A stretch of 58,454 bases of DNA, from contig NZ_MPOH02000022.1 in assembly GCF_001896135.2 (NCBI RefSeq), forward strand, positions 57,177 to 115,630. The letters are read 5' to 3'. This stretch comes from Streptomyces phaeoluteigriseus. GTDB lineage: Bacteria > Actinomycetota > Actinomycetes > Streptomycetales > Streptomycetaceae. The notes below the pieces were generated by a model. That model was not told the DNA's origin. It worked only from the letters and a program-made list of their open reading frames with translations, and made no database searches. This document shows positions 1 through 8,433 of this stretch, piece after piece. The first letter of the stretch is position 1. The number at the start of each line of letters is the position of its first letter. The translations under genes and the position numbers were made by a program.

Positions 1-262
1 AACCTGCGCCTCCAAACCACCGGGCCCCAGCCGCCCCGACATCCCGCACCGCTCGCTCGCTCGCCAAACAGCAGGCCACCCGCGAGTCGGTCGCAACCGT
101 CAAGACCCAGACTCGCAGCCGTCAAAGCCCCAGACTGCCTACGGCCGCGACCCAGTACCCGAGGAGGAACTGTGCGGGAACCGGAAGATCAAGGCCGCCG
201 TCCTCAGGCCACGGCAGCAGTCCTCCCCGCGCCGACAGCCCGGGGGCGTGGCAACGGGGTGG

Positions 263-754
263 TCACGAGCCGACGATGCGCCGCACGTTGTCGACGGCAC
301 CGCAGCCTGCTTTCAGCTGACGCTCGCGCTCTTCCACGAATGCCTCGCCCAGCTCCTCGCGCCGCTCCATGGCCACGTTCTCGCGTGCTCCGTTGAGGAT
401 GGTGCGCTCCTCCTCGTCGGCGTGATGGGTGACTGCCTGCACGAGTTCTTCCAGCTTCTCGTCCCATTCCTCGGAGCCGACCTCGTCGACTTCCAGGAGT
501 TCCAGGAGTGCCTTGTTGCCCTCCTCGTGCTCCTCCTCGCCGTGTTCCACCTCTTCGTCGTCGATCTTCTTGTAGCGCTTGAGGGCGGGATAGACCTTCG
601 CCTCTTCCGCCAGTGCGTGCGCAATCAGCAGGTCGGAGAATTCCCGCAGCGCGGCAGCTCTGTCGGCTTCGACGCTGCGCATCAGGCGAAAGAGATCCTC
701 CATCTTCCGGTGGTCCTGGAGAATGAGTTCAACGACGTCTCGTGTCTCTGCCAT
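263..754 (-). CDS. Hemerythrin HHE-domain protein
   Basis: The 163-residue product is an all-helical hemerythrin-like protein, a family that binds a di-iron or similar metal centre and usually serves in oxygen, nitric oxide or redox stress. Spaced metal-ligand motifs are visible: QDHRKME near residue 15, a His and Glu in AHALAEEAKVYP near 46-56, EHGEEEH near 72 and HHADEEE near 110. The acidic middle is typical of actinomycete members. I chose the ATG giving MAETRDVVE because relatives begin there; an in-frame ATG seven codons upstream is possible, and neither has a good ribosome binding site. It stands alone, followed on the same strand by small envelope-protein genes. Confidence 0.85.
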   Translation of the reverse strand: MAETRDVVELILQDHRKMEDLFRLMRSVEADRAAALREFSDLLIAHALAEEAKVYPALKRYKKIDDEEVEHGEEEHEEGNKALLELLEVDEVGSEEWDEKLEELVQAVTHHADEEERTILNGARENVAMERREELGEAFVEERERQLKAGCGAVDNVRRIVGS

Positions 755-1159
755 GGGAACAAGCATCACTTTCATACGGGGACCTTGCCGGAATCCTGCT
801 ACCCCATCTCGTGGCGTTCAGCAGGACGACCACCTGATCGAACGACGAGCAGAACCCTTGGGCACCGGCCTGCACCGTCTCACCGAGACAGCCCGCCACC
901 CGATCGGCCTGCGATGCGCTTGCCTCCGTGCTGTCGGCGGATGCCGGGCGTTCGGTGGCCCGGCGGAGCCGGCCTGGTCGATCAGTGGGGGCAGGAACCG
1001 CTTGCGACTGCTGTTATTGATAGGCGACCGCACGGCTCCGGATGAGGCAGGACGCGTTCCCATGCAGCCGCGACGGCCCGGCCTGGTGGGGACCGGGGCC
1101 CGCTCCCGGTGGAGGCTCCGATCTCGCGGTCTTCAGCCGACCGAGCGTGACCCCAGGAA
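755..1159. other. Intergenic, no gene recognised
   Basis: About 400 bp between the hemerythrin gene and the small membrane-protein gene. All open frames lack recognisable motifs and I see no repeat or hairpin worth naming. It should hold the promoter of the leftward hemerythrin gene. Confidence 0.4.
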
Positions 1160-1426
1160 TCACACGTGACACATGCCTGTGGGCTCCGGGTGTTCCCGGA
1201 GCCCACAGGTTGGCTGCGGGTGGTGGATTGCCAGCGATCGCAGCGACCCCTGCGGCCGGCTGCCAGGGTCCGCGCTGGGCCTGACGAAGCCGAGGAGCCA
1301 GACAACGAGCATGATGACGGCGATCCACCACAGTGCTCTGAGCGCGAAGCCCGAGTCGAAGAGGATCAGGGCCAGGAGGAGAGCCGGAAGCCCCGCCCAC
1401 AGCCTCTCACCGCAGCCGTCCCGCAC
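1160..1426 (-). CDS. Small hydrophobic membrane protein
   Basis: The first 50 residues form two close membrane segments, around LPALLLALILFDSGFALRAL and WWIAVIMLVVWLLGFV. This matches the very common Streptomyces 'hydrophobic protein' of about 50-60 residues with the ALWWIAV...VWLLGF pattern; its function is unknown. The family core ends shortly after the second segment, yet this frame runs on into a strong terminator hairpin, so the natural C-terminus may have been changed by a small indel near 1290. The GTG start is the first in frame and no ribosome binding site is obvious. Confidence 0.55.
   Translation of the reverse strand: MRDGCGERLWAGLPALLLALILFDSGFALRALWWIAVIMLVVWLLGFVRPSADPGSRPQGSLRSLAIHHPQPTCGLREHPEPTGMCHV
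1176..1209 (-). terminator. Perfect 15-bp stem hairpin
   Basis: CCTGTGGGCTCCGGG and its exact complement flank a 4-base loop. It lies just past the core of the leftward small membrane-protein gene and is a likely factor-independent terminator. It falls inside the last codons of the annotated frame, which suggests the true gene end is upstream. Confidence 0.75.
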
Positions 1427-1449
1427 CGGGGAAGGCGGTCATCGGCGGC

Positions 1450-1767
1450 TCAGAAGCGGATGCACACCGGGCCCTGATTGACGTTGACCCAGCCAATCTG
1501 CGTGACGGCCGAGTTGCACGCGGCACTCGTCTCGTTCTGGCTTGACTCCTTGTACTCACCGTTGTCGGAGCCGAAGTCGATGCACACCGGGCCCTGATTG
1601 ACGTTGACGGCGCCGAACTGGTTGGTGGCGTCGTTGCACTGCGCGTTCAGCACCTCGAGTGGGTAGTGCTCGGCGGGCTGGTCGTAGGCCGAAGCAGCAC
1701 CGGCGCTCACCGACACAGCGGCGACTGCCAGAGCGGTGGCCGTGACGGCCCGACGGAAAGACATCAT
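1450..1767 (-). CDS. Small secreted protein with two Cys-containing repeats
   Basis: The 105-residue protein starts with a clear Sec signal peptide (MMSFRRAVTATALAVAAVSV, then Ala-rich to about residue 27). The mature part holds two copies of a unit of about 40 residues ending in VNVNQGPVCI, each with two cysteines that could form a disulfide. The repeat is also exact at DNA level (29 identical bases at 1460-1488 and 1580-1608), so it is a recent internal duplication or under gene conversion. A GGAG ribosome binding site sits 7 bases before the first ATG. It is not a chaplin or rodlin by any motif I can see; function unknown, probably cell-surface. Confidence 0.75.
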   Translation of the reverse strand: MMSFRRAVTATALAVAAVSVSAGAASAYDQPAEHYPLEVLNAQCNDATNQFGAVNVNQGPVCIDFGSDNGEYKESSQNETSAACNSAVTQIGWVNVNQGPVCIRF

Positions 1768-1829
1768 GACTGTTCTCCAGAGCTGTGGGGGACAAACTTG
1801 ACGTGTGCCACTCCATCAGCGCCGGCCTG

Positions 1830-2090
1830 GAGCCGCACGTGGGAATACGCCGTCTGGGCCCGTGCCCACCCAGCAGCCCGGCCACCCGCTGAAGCTGCTG
1901 GTGGTCCACCCGAAGGCGCCCTGCCATCGGCTGCATCGACTTGCGCCGGCCGTCCAGCAGCAGCCCCCGCAGATGCAGGGCGCCCTTCTCACGCTGAGCA
2001 CGCCGCACCGGCCGCGTGCTGCCCCAAGCGATGCCCAGGTGCTGTCGGCCTTCCTGACGGCTTTCCTGAAAAGGGCCATCTGGGCGTAGT
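1830..2090 (-). pseudogene. IS701-family transposase N-terminal scar
   Basis: Read leftward, one frame gives REKGALHLRGLLLDGRRKS followed by MQPMAGRLRVDHQQLQR, which is the N-terminal hallmark of IS701-type transposases (R-KGE-YLRGLL-EGRRKSMQPMA-RLGVDHQQLQ). Both sides are out of frame and the catalytic region is missing, so this is a decayed fragment. The rest of the 690-bp gap up to the sugar transferase gene has no other recognisable gene; an AT-rich patch near 2335-2375 probably belongs to the promoter of the polysaccharide cluster. Confidence 0.65.
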
Positions 2091-2454
2091 GCAGCGGAGC
2101 GAGCCCTCGGGCCGGATTTCCCTCGAGCCGCCGGTCGACGCGGAGACTCTCCAGGTGGTGTGTTGCGTGGGCATAGCAGCGCTGATGCAGCGGTTCTGGT
2201 CCTGCCGGCGCGACGACGGCCTGGTTGTCGTGCAACGGGTGGAGGCCGGTGTTCGGCCTCCGGCGGGGGCGATGCGACGGTCGGACCGGCAGGCGTGTCC
2301 GGCGATGCGACCGGCGTAGCGGCGTATCGACGTAATGATGCTTTTCATACCTATTTAGTGATATAAGAGGCACATTCTTGTGGGTGTGGCGGTCAGCGCC
2401 TGCGCTCGGCAGCTGGACTCGCGTTTCACAACGGGGGACTTGAGGGAGAGCACC

Positions 2455-3927
2455 ATGCGGCGGTTCAGAATCGCGATGTCCCGTCAGGCGCCGACGCCGG
2501 TGGCACATCGCCCAATCCACCGCGAGGAGGGTCGGGCGCGCTGGTACGCCCCCTTCTCGATGAGCGTGGACCTCCTTGCTGCGGCACTTCCGGTTGCGGC
2601 GGCGTTTGTCGAGGTTCGCGAGCCCCACCCCCTGCGCCTGGCGGCCGCGGCTGCCCTGCTCTGGCCTCTCATCGGAGTGGTGAGCAGGCGGTACACACCC
2701 TTGGCGTGGGGCGACGGGGGCGGCCTGAGGGCCGTGATACGGGACTGGCTGGTCCTTGTCGGTGCCCTGGCGACACTGCGCGTGGTCTGCGGGCTGGACA
2801 GCGTGCCGGCCGAAGCGTTCACGGCACTGATCCCCGCCCTGGTTCTGACCGGTGTCTGCCAGAAGTTGATCCACCGTCACCTGCTGGCGTCCCGCCGGGC
2901 CGCCCGGGCCCTGCGCCACGTGGTCGTCGTCGGTGAGCCCCCGACGGTCGACGCCGTTGTCGAGCAACTTGCCCAGCGCACCGACCACGAGTACGTGGTG
3001 GTCGGCGCCTGCCCGGTGGGTGAGGGCGACGTCATCTCCGGTGTGCCGGTGTGTGGGCGGCTGCCCCTCGAGACGCCCGAGACGCCCGAGGAGGACGCCG
3101 CGGCGGTGCTGGGGGCGGCCGAGGAACTCGCGGCCGACACGGTTTTCGTGGCACCCGGTCCGCATGTCTCCGGTGATCGGGTGCGCAGACTGTCATGGAT
3201 GCTTCACGACCAGGGCCGCTCACTCGTGGTGCTGCCGGGGATCGTCGACGTGGCGCGGCGGCGTGTACGGCCGACGTCGGCAGCCGGTCTCACCCTGTTG
3301 CACATCGCGCCGCCGTTGCAGCGCGGCATGCACACGCTGGCGAAAGCCCTCTTGGACCGAATGGGTGCACTGACACTGATCGTGCTGCTCTCACCGTTGC
3401 TGTTGCTGCTGGCTCTTGCCGTCCGGTTCAGCTCGCCCGGGCCGATCCTGTACCGGCAGACACGGGTGGGCCGCGGCATGGCGCTGTTTCCCATGTGGAA
3501 GTTTCGCACCATGGTGGTCGACGCAGACCGGATGAAAAGCGGGCTGGAGGCGCAGAACGAGAACGACGGGCACATGTTCAAGATGCGTCAGGACCCCCGG
3601 GTCACCTCCGTGGGGCGCATCCTGCGCCGCTACTCTCTGGACGAGCTGCCTCAGCTGTTCAACATCCTCTTCAACCACATGTCCCTCGTCGGTCCGCGCC
3701 CTCCGCTCCCCGAGGAGGTCGCCAAGTACAACAGCGTCGAGATGCGCCGGCTCCGCGTCAAACCGGGCCTGACAGGTCTGTGGCAGGTGAGCGGGCGGTC
3801 GGATCTGTCGTGGCGCGAGACGGTCGCGCTCGATCTGCGCTACGTCGACAACTGGTCGCTGGCCGGTGACATGAACGTCATGGCACGCACGGTGCGCGTG
3901 GTGCTGGAAGGCCAGGGCGCCTACTGA
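2455..3927 (+). CDS. Polyprenyl-phosphate sugar-1-phosphate transferase (initiating enzyme)
   Basis: This 490-residue enzyme starts polysaccharide assembly by moving a hexose-1-phosphate from a nucleotide sugar to the undecaprenyl-phosphate carrier in the membrane. The N-terminal half has several membrane segments and a CoA-binding-like region (LRHVVVVGEPPTVDAVVEQL). The C-terminal half is the bacterial sugar transferase domain: a membrane helix near residue 305, then YRQTRVGRGMALFPMWKFRTM, the SLDELPQLFNILFNHMSLVG core, GPRPPLPEEV, and KPGLTGLWQVSGRS. I chose the ATG preceded by GAGGGAGAG. It is the first gene of the cluster and is followed by a strong terminator. Confidence 0.92.
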   Translation: MRRFRIAMSRQAPTPVAHRPIHREEGRARWYAPFSMSVDLLAAALPVAAAFVEVREPHPLRLAAAAALLWPLIGVVSRRYTPLAWGDGGGLRAVIRDWLVLVGALATLRVVCGLDSVPAEAFTALIPALVLTGVCQKLIHRHLLASRRAARALRHVVVVGEPPTVDAVVEQLAQRTDHEYVVVGACPVGEGDVISGVPVCGRLPLETPETPEEDAAAVLGAAEELAADTVFVAPGPHVSGDRVRRLSWMLHDQGRSLVVLPGIVDVARRRVRPTSAAGLTLLHIAPPLQRGMHTLAKALLDRMGALTLIVLLSPLLLLLALAVRFSSPGPILYRQTRVGRGMALFPMWKFRTMVVDADRMKSGLEAQNENDGHMFKMRQDPRVTSVGRILRRYSLDELPQLFNILFNHMSLVGPRPPLPEEVAKYNSVEMRRLRVKPGLTGLWQVSGRSDLSWRETVALDLRYVDNWSLAGDMNVMARTVRVVLEGQGAY

Positions 3928-3928
3928 G

Positions 3929-3963
3929 GGCGGATGCGGCCCTTTTTCCGGGCCGCATCCGCC
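3929..3963 (+). terminator. Terminator after the sugar transferase gene
   Basis: A perfect 14-bp stem (GGCGGATGCGGCCC and its complement) with a T-rich loop begins two bases past the stop codon. It separates the initiating transferase from the acyltransferase-glycosyltransferase pair. Confidence 0.85.
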
Positions 3964-4070
3964 ATCCGGGCAGGCCTGCCACCAACACGCGGAGATCGCG
4001 GGTGATCCGTCCCGGGGGACGGTAAGGATCGCGGCTGGAGACGTCTCAGGCCCTTGGAAGGGACACCGCC

Positions 4071-4736
4071 GTGGCACAGACCTCAGCCACACACCACAGA
4101 GCCGCACAGTCAGGAAGCGCCCCTCCCCCGGGTGACACCGACGGCACCACGACGCACCAACCCCTAGGGGAGCGCTCCCTGCGCGGTTTCACCGGGGCCG
4201 GATACGACAAGGGCCGCGCCCTGCCGGTCCAGGCCGCGTGGTACGCCGTCCTCCACCTTCTCTTCGCTACTTGGTGGTTCCCGGCGCGCTGGCGGCCGGC
4301 ACTACTGCGCGCCTTCGGGGCCCGCGTTGGGCAGCGAGTGCTCATCCGGCGCGGAGTGCGCGTCCACTGGCCCTGGAAACTGGACATCGGTGACGATGTC
4401 TGGATCGGTGAGGACGCCTGGATCCTCAACCTGGAACAGGTCACGATCGGCCACGACTGCTGCGTCTCCCAGGGCGCACTGCTGTGCACGGGCAGCCATC
4501 GTCGCCGTTCCGCCACCTTCGAGTTCGACAACGGCCCCATCCGGCTGGAAGCGGGCAGCTGGATCGCGGCGCGCGCCGTCGTACTGCGCGGGGTCACCGT
4601 CGCAAGCGGCGCGGTCGTGGGTGCCGGCGCCGTCGCCCACCGGGACCTCGCACCGGGCGAGGTTCTGACCGTGGGCGGTGCGCCTGCAACGGACGTGTCC
4701 GTTCCCCCCGTGTCAGCGAAGGGAACCACGGCATGA
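4071..4736 (+). CDS. Left-handed beta-helix acyltransferase (WcaF/LacA type)
   Basis: The 221-residue product belongs to the hexapeptide-repeat acyltransferases that O-acetylate sugars of exopolysaccharide units. Hexapeptide turns are seen as IGDDVWIGEDAWI, VTIGHDCCVSQGALLCTGS and later VTVASGAVVGAGAV. The long non-helical N-terminus with GRALPVQAAWYAVLH is typical of the putative colanic-acid acetyltransferase WcaF group. The GTG start is first in frame after a GGAAGGGA-like ribosome site. Its stop overlaps the next gene's start (ATGA), so the two are translationally coupled. Confidence 0.88.
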   Translation: MAQTSATHHRAAQSGSAPPPGDTDGTTTHQPLGERSLRGFTGAGYDKGRALPVQAAWYAVLHLLFATWWFPARWRPALLRAFGARVGQRVLIRRGVRVHWPWKLDIGDDVWIGEDAWILNLEQVTIGHDCCVSQGALLCTGSHRRRSATFEFDNGPIRLEAGSWIAARAVVLRGVTVASGAVVGAGAVAHRDLAPGEVLTVGGAPATDVSVPPVSAKGTTA

Positions 4737-5860
4737 GACTGGTTCATGTCGTCACCCTCGTCAGCGACGATGGCGCTTTTGGCGGGCCGACGAGCGTGGC
4801 CCTTGCCCAACTCGGGGAGTGCGCCACGCGCGGTCACGATGTGACGCTGGTGTCGCTGTGGCGGGGCCGTTCTCCCGCCGCGCGCCGCCTCGGCGCCGTC
4901 CGCTTCCTGTCCCGTCCGGCATGGCGGGTCGTCCCGGGCCGGGGTTGTCTGGGACTCATGCACCCGCTGCTGCTGCGGGACTTGTGGCGGGCCATGGGGC
5001 GCGCCGACGTCGTGCAACTGCACGCGGGACGCGACCTCGTCTCGCTCGCCGCGCTCGTCGTCGCCCGTCTGCGGCGTACCGCCTTCATCACCCAGACCCA
5101 CGGCATGGTCGAGCCCCGCAGTAGCCCCGTTGCGCGTGTCTTCGACCGTCTCTACGTGCCTCTGTTGCGCCGGTCGCGCTGCTGTCTCGTGCTCACCGAG
5201 CGGGAGCGCCGGGCCCTGACCGACGTACTGGGTCCGGAGGGGCCACCGCTGGTTTCCCTGCCCAATGGCCTGCGTTCCGTGGGTGATGAGGCGGGCACGC
5301 TGCCGCGCAGCGACCGCGAGGTGATCTTCCTGGCCCGGCTTCATCCGCGCAAACGCCCGGAGACGTTCGTCGAGATGGCCGCCCTGGTCCACAAGGAGGT
5401 GCCCGAGGCACGCTTCACCCTGTTCGGTGCGGACGAAGGGTCGCTCCCGGCCGTGCGTCGGCTGATCGCGGATCGCGGACTGACCGGGGTGGTCTCGTAC
5501 GGCGGTGCGCTGGAGCACTCCGCGGCGCTGAAGGCCTACCGCAAAGCCGCCGTTTACGTCCTGCCGAGTGTGGACGAGCCGTTTCCGATGACAGTGCTGG
5601 AAGCATTGGCCGAGGGCACGCCGGTGGTGTGCACGGACAGCAGCGGCATCGCGGCCGAACTGACACGCAGGGGAGCGGCGCTGGTCACCGACGGCAGCCC
5701 GGAGACTCTGGCCGACGCGGTGTGCCTGCTGCTTGCCGACGAGACGCTACGCCGCTCTCTGGCCGAGGCCGGTCGTCGTGCGATCGAGGAGGTCTTCTCC
5801 ATCCGGGCGGTCGTGGACCGACTCGAGGACGTCTACCGGGGGGGACCGGATCGCGGTTGA
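4733..5860 (+). CDS. Glycosyltransferase family 4
   Basis: A 375-residue GT-B glycosyltransferase. The N-terminal domain begins MRLVHVVTLVSDDGAFGGP, the usual acceptor-side glycine loop. The donor domain contains VIFLARLHPRKRPETFVEMA, LFGADEGS, VSYGG and the E-x7-E type signature in VDEPFPMTVLEALAEGTPVV. It should add one sugar from a nucleotide-activated donor to the lipid-linked repeat unit at the cytoplasmic face. The start ATG overlaps the acyltransferase stop and has GAAGGGA upstream. It converges with the leftward glycosyltransferase ending at 5933. Confidence 0.9.
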   Translation: MRLVHVVTLVSDDGAFGGPTSVALAQLGECATRGHDVTLVSLWRGRSPAARRLGAVRFLSRPAWRVVPGRGCLGLMHPLLLRDLWRAMGRADVVQLHAGRDLVSLAALVVARLRRTAFITQTHGMVEPRSSPVARVFDRLYVPLLRRSRCCLVLTERERRALTDVLGPEGPPLVSLPNGLRSVGDEAGTLPRSDREVIFLARLHPRKRPETFVEMAALVHKEVPEARFTLFGADEGSLPAVRRLIADRGLTGVVSYGGALEHSAALKAYRKAAVYVLPSVDEPFPMTVLEALAEGTPVVCTDSSGIAAELTRRGAALVTDGSPETLADAVCLLLADETLRRSLAEAGRRAIEEVFSIRAVVDRLEDVYRGGPDRG

Positions 5861-5932
5861 TCCGGATGCTCCGGCCGTCTCGGGCCCGCCGCAGGCGCGG
5901 TGGTTCCGAGACGGCCGGTGCCCGCAAGGGCG

Positions 5933-7125
5933 TCAGCGCGCCGGGGTGCGGCTGACCGCGCGGAGAATGTCCTCGAAACGGGAGGCGCAGTCCTCCAAGG
6001 CGAACTCCCGCTCGGCGAGGGCACGGCTCTCCTTGCCCAGGGACTCGGCGCGAGCCGGGTCGGACAGGATTTCCTGGGCCCATGCGGAGGCCTCGTCGAG
6101 TGCGGACTCCGCCGGGGGGAAGACCGCGGAGCCGGCCTGCCGGATCAGGTGGGCGGCCAGGTTGTCGCCGGGCATCAGGCCGAGCACCGGACGTCCGGCG
6201 CACAGATACGACAGCGTCTTGGACGGGACGGAGAATTGACCGGCGTCCGCTGCGAGGACGACGACGAGGAGGTCACCCGAGCCCAGCACTTCGGGCAGTC
6301 GCGCGTAGGGCTGGAAGGGCAGCAGGGTCAGGTCGACTCCGCGGGCGGCTGCGGCCCTTCTGAGGACGGGCACGGCAGGGCCGTCGTTGACGACGACGAG
6401 ACGGACCGGGGTGCCCCGGTCCCGCAGCCGTTCGGCCAACTGCACCAGCAGTACCGGGTTGTGCTTGAGACCCAGGGTGCCGGAGTACAGCACCGTCCGC
6501 ACTCCGTTCAGACCATGTTCGGCAGACCAGTCGTTGTCCCTGTTCCGCGGGAGGATCTCGTCCAGCGGTGCCCAGTTGGGAATGACGGTGACCTTGGCAG
6601 CGGTGCCCCACTGCTGGTGGATCCGCAGGAAGGACTGTGCAATCACCACGATGGCCGCGGCCTGCGTGCCGACCACTTCTCGCCTGCCCCGAAGACCTTG
6701 GCGGCGACGCCCATGGACTTCGCGACGCCGGCGAAAGTCTTCAGTGCGACGGTCGTGACGTCCTGGTGCCACAGGACCCAGGGAATGCCCAGCCGCTTCA
6801 GCATGGCCGCTGCCGCGACCAGCATGGGGATGGGCAGGTTGGACAGCATGGCCACGTCGGGCTTCTCCCGGCGTACCTGCCGGGCCAGTTCAAGGCCCAA
6901 CGAGGTTTCCTGGACCAGCCGTCGGCAGTATTGCTCCTTGCGGAGCGCGGTGCTGTCCCCGATGGTGACGAAGCGCAGGCCCGGAGCGTCTCCGGCGAGG
7001 TTCCCCTTGCCGGACACGTAGGCGGTGCAGGTTGAGTGGACGACATCGTGGCCACGTCGTGCCAGTTCCCGGCTCAGTTGCGCCTGGAACGGGTGACCGC
7101 TGTAGTCGTGCACGAGGATCCTCAT
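5933..7125 (-). pseudogene. Glycosyltransferase WbuB-like, one -1 frameshift
   Basis: Read leftward from the ATG at 7125 (ribosome site GGAGGG) the N-terminal domain MRILVHDYSGHPFQAQLS through WVLWHQDVTTVAL is intact to about 6662, then the frame changes and the donor domain continues with AAAIVVIAQSFLRIH, VIPNWAPLDEILPRN, LYSGTLGLKHNP and SYLCAGRPVLGLMPG. This is a GT4 enzyme of the WbuB/CapM kind. One added G near 6662 would restore a protein of about 397 residues with the expected EKW-ARRAAAIVVIA junction. It lies 32 bp after the epimerase gene in the same direction and is probably co-transcribed. Whether the break is biological or a sequence error cannot be told here. Confidence 0.85.
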
Positions 7126-7157
7126 CGGCCCTCCGTGTGCGGGGTCTCGGCTCGGTC

Positions 7158-8138
7158 TCACTGGTGGGAGCGCTTGACCTGGTCGTAAACCCAGGCATAG
7201 GTCTTCTCCAGGCCGTCGAGTAGGGGGATGGATGGTTCCCAGCCGTAGATCTCGCGGATCAGGTCGTTGTCGGAGTTGCGGCCGCGTACGCCCTGTGGGG
7301 CGTCCAGCTGGTAGGTGCGCTCGCAGCGGATGCCGGCGATCTGCTCGACGATGTCGACGAGCTGGTTGATCGTCACCAGTTCCGAGGAGCCGAGGTTGAC
7401 GGGGACACCACTGTCCGCGTGCATGATCATCTGAGTGCCGTGGAGGCAGTCGTCGATGTACATGAACGAGCGGCTCTGCTGTCCGTCGCCCCAGATGTCG
7501 ATCCGGTGGTCACCGGACACGACGGCCTCGGCCACCTTGCGGCACACCGCGGCCGGCGCCTTCTCGCGACCGCCGGTCCAGGTGCCGTGGGGGCCGTACA
7601 CGTTGTGGTAGCGGGCCACGCGGGTGGTGAACCCGTAGTCCTCGGCGTAGTGCCGGCACATGCGCTCGGAGAAGAGCTTCTCCCATCCGTAGCCGTCCTC
7701 CGGCTGTGCCGGGTAGGCGTCCTGCTCCTTGAGGGCGGTGACGTTCGGGTCGGTCTGTTTGTCGGCGGCGTAGACGCAGGCGGAGGAGGAGTAGAAGTAG
7801 CGCTCGACGCCGGCCTCGTGTGCCGCCTGGAGCATGTGAGTGCTGGTCAGCACCGACATCATGCAGGCGGCCTTGTTGTTCTCGATGAAGCCCATGCCGC
7901 CCATGTCGGCGGCCAGCATGTACACCTGCCGCGCTTCCTGGACGCCCGCCCGCGCATTGTCGAGCAGCGAAAGGTCGGCGACCACGTTCTCGGCGTCCTG
8001 GTGGAGCTGGTACCACTCGTGGGGAGGCTTGATGTCGATGGAGCGGACGGTCTTCCCCTGGGCGAGAAGTTCACCGACGAGGTGACCGCCGATGAATCCC
8101 CCGCCTCCGGCCACGACGACATCGGTCTGCTTGCTCAT
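7158..8138 (-). CDS. NAD-dependent epimerase, GDP-mannose 3,5-epimerase-like
   Basis: A 326-residue extended short-chain dehydrogenase. The Rossmann loop is AGGGGFIGGHL (residues 10-20), substrate-side Ser is in FYSSSACVYAA, and the catalytic pair is Tyr150/Lys154 in DGYGWEKLFSER. The segments YMLAADMGGMGFIE, ARYHNVYGPHGTW and GRNSDNDLI are characteristic of the GDP-mannose 3,5-epimerase group, so it may make GDP-L-galactose or a related sugar for the polysaccharide. I chose the ATG giving MSKQTDVVVAG, with AAGGGA about 10 bases upstream. It leads a leftward pair with the frameshifted glycosyltransferase. Confidence 0.88.
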   Translation of the reverse strand: MSKQTDVVVAGGGGFIGGHLVGELLAQGKTVRSIDIKPPHEWYQLHQDAENVVADLSLLDNARAGVQEARQVYMLAADMGGMGFIENNKAACMMSVLTSTHMLQAAHEAGVERYFYSSSACVYAADKQTDPNVTALKEQDAYPAQPEDGYGWEKLFSERMCRHYAEDYGFTTRVARYHNVYGPHGTWTGGREKAPAAVCRKVAEAVVSGDHRIDIWGDGQQSRSFMYIDDCLHGTQMIMHADSGVPVNLGSSELVTINQLVDIVEQIAGIRCERTYQLDAPQGVRGRNSDNDLIREIYGWEPSIPLLDGLEKTYAWVYDQVKRSHQ

Positions 8139-8433
8139 GCGCGAGTCCCTTGTGCGTTGGAGGTCTGATGCGTGATCAGTAGGTCCACCGCCGCCTGTCA
8201 CGGCCGATCCAGCGCCGGGCCTGCGGAGGTCTGCGCGACAACCTATGCAGATTTGTCCTGATTTCAGATCTAAGGCGCACTGGTGGTCATGGAGATCACT
8301 CGATGACCATGTTTGAGGACTAATACACCGATTTTTCTGCTTCGTGCGTGGTGAGCCCCGTTCTGGGGTCAGGACCGCTATAAATCCTTTGGTGACGTTT
8401 CAGGACGAAAAATCACTCGACGGAGAGGCCTGG
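8139..8433. promoter_or_regulatory. Divergent promoter region with inverted repeat
   Basis: The 295 bp between the leftward epimerase and the rightward polymerase must hold two promoters. It is locally AT-rich near 8245-8345 and contains TGGTCAT (8284-8290) facing ATGACCA (8303-8309), a possible regulator site. No regulator gene lies in the cluster, so control would come from elsewhere. Confidence 0.45.

Noticed and set aside
1..262. Left end as a linear-replicon telomere
   Set aside because: I saw no nested palindromes of the Streptomyces telomere kind in the first few hundred bases, so the window simply starts inside the replicon.
1816..3165. 449-codon open frame on the minus strand
   Set aside because: Overlaps the sugar transferase gene in antisense; only the short IS701-like part near 1870-2008 in neighbouring frames has family similarity.
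4046..5518. 490-codon open frame on the minus strand
   Set aside because: Antisense shadow of the acyltransferase and glycosyltransferase genes.
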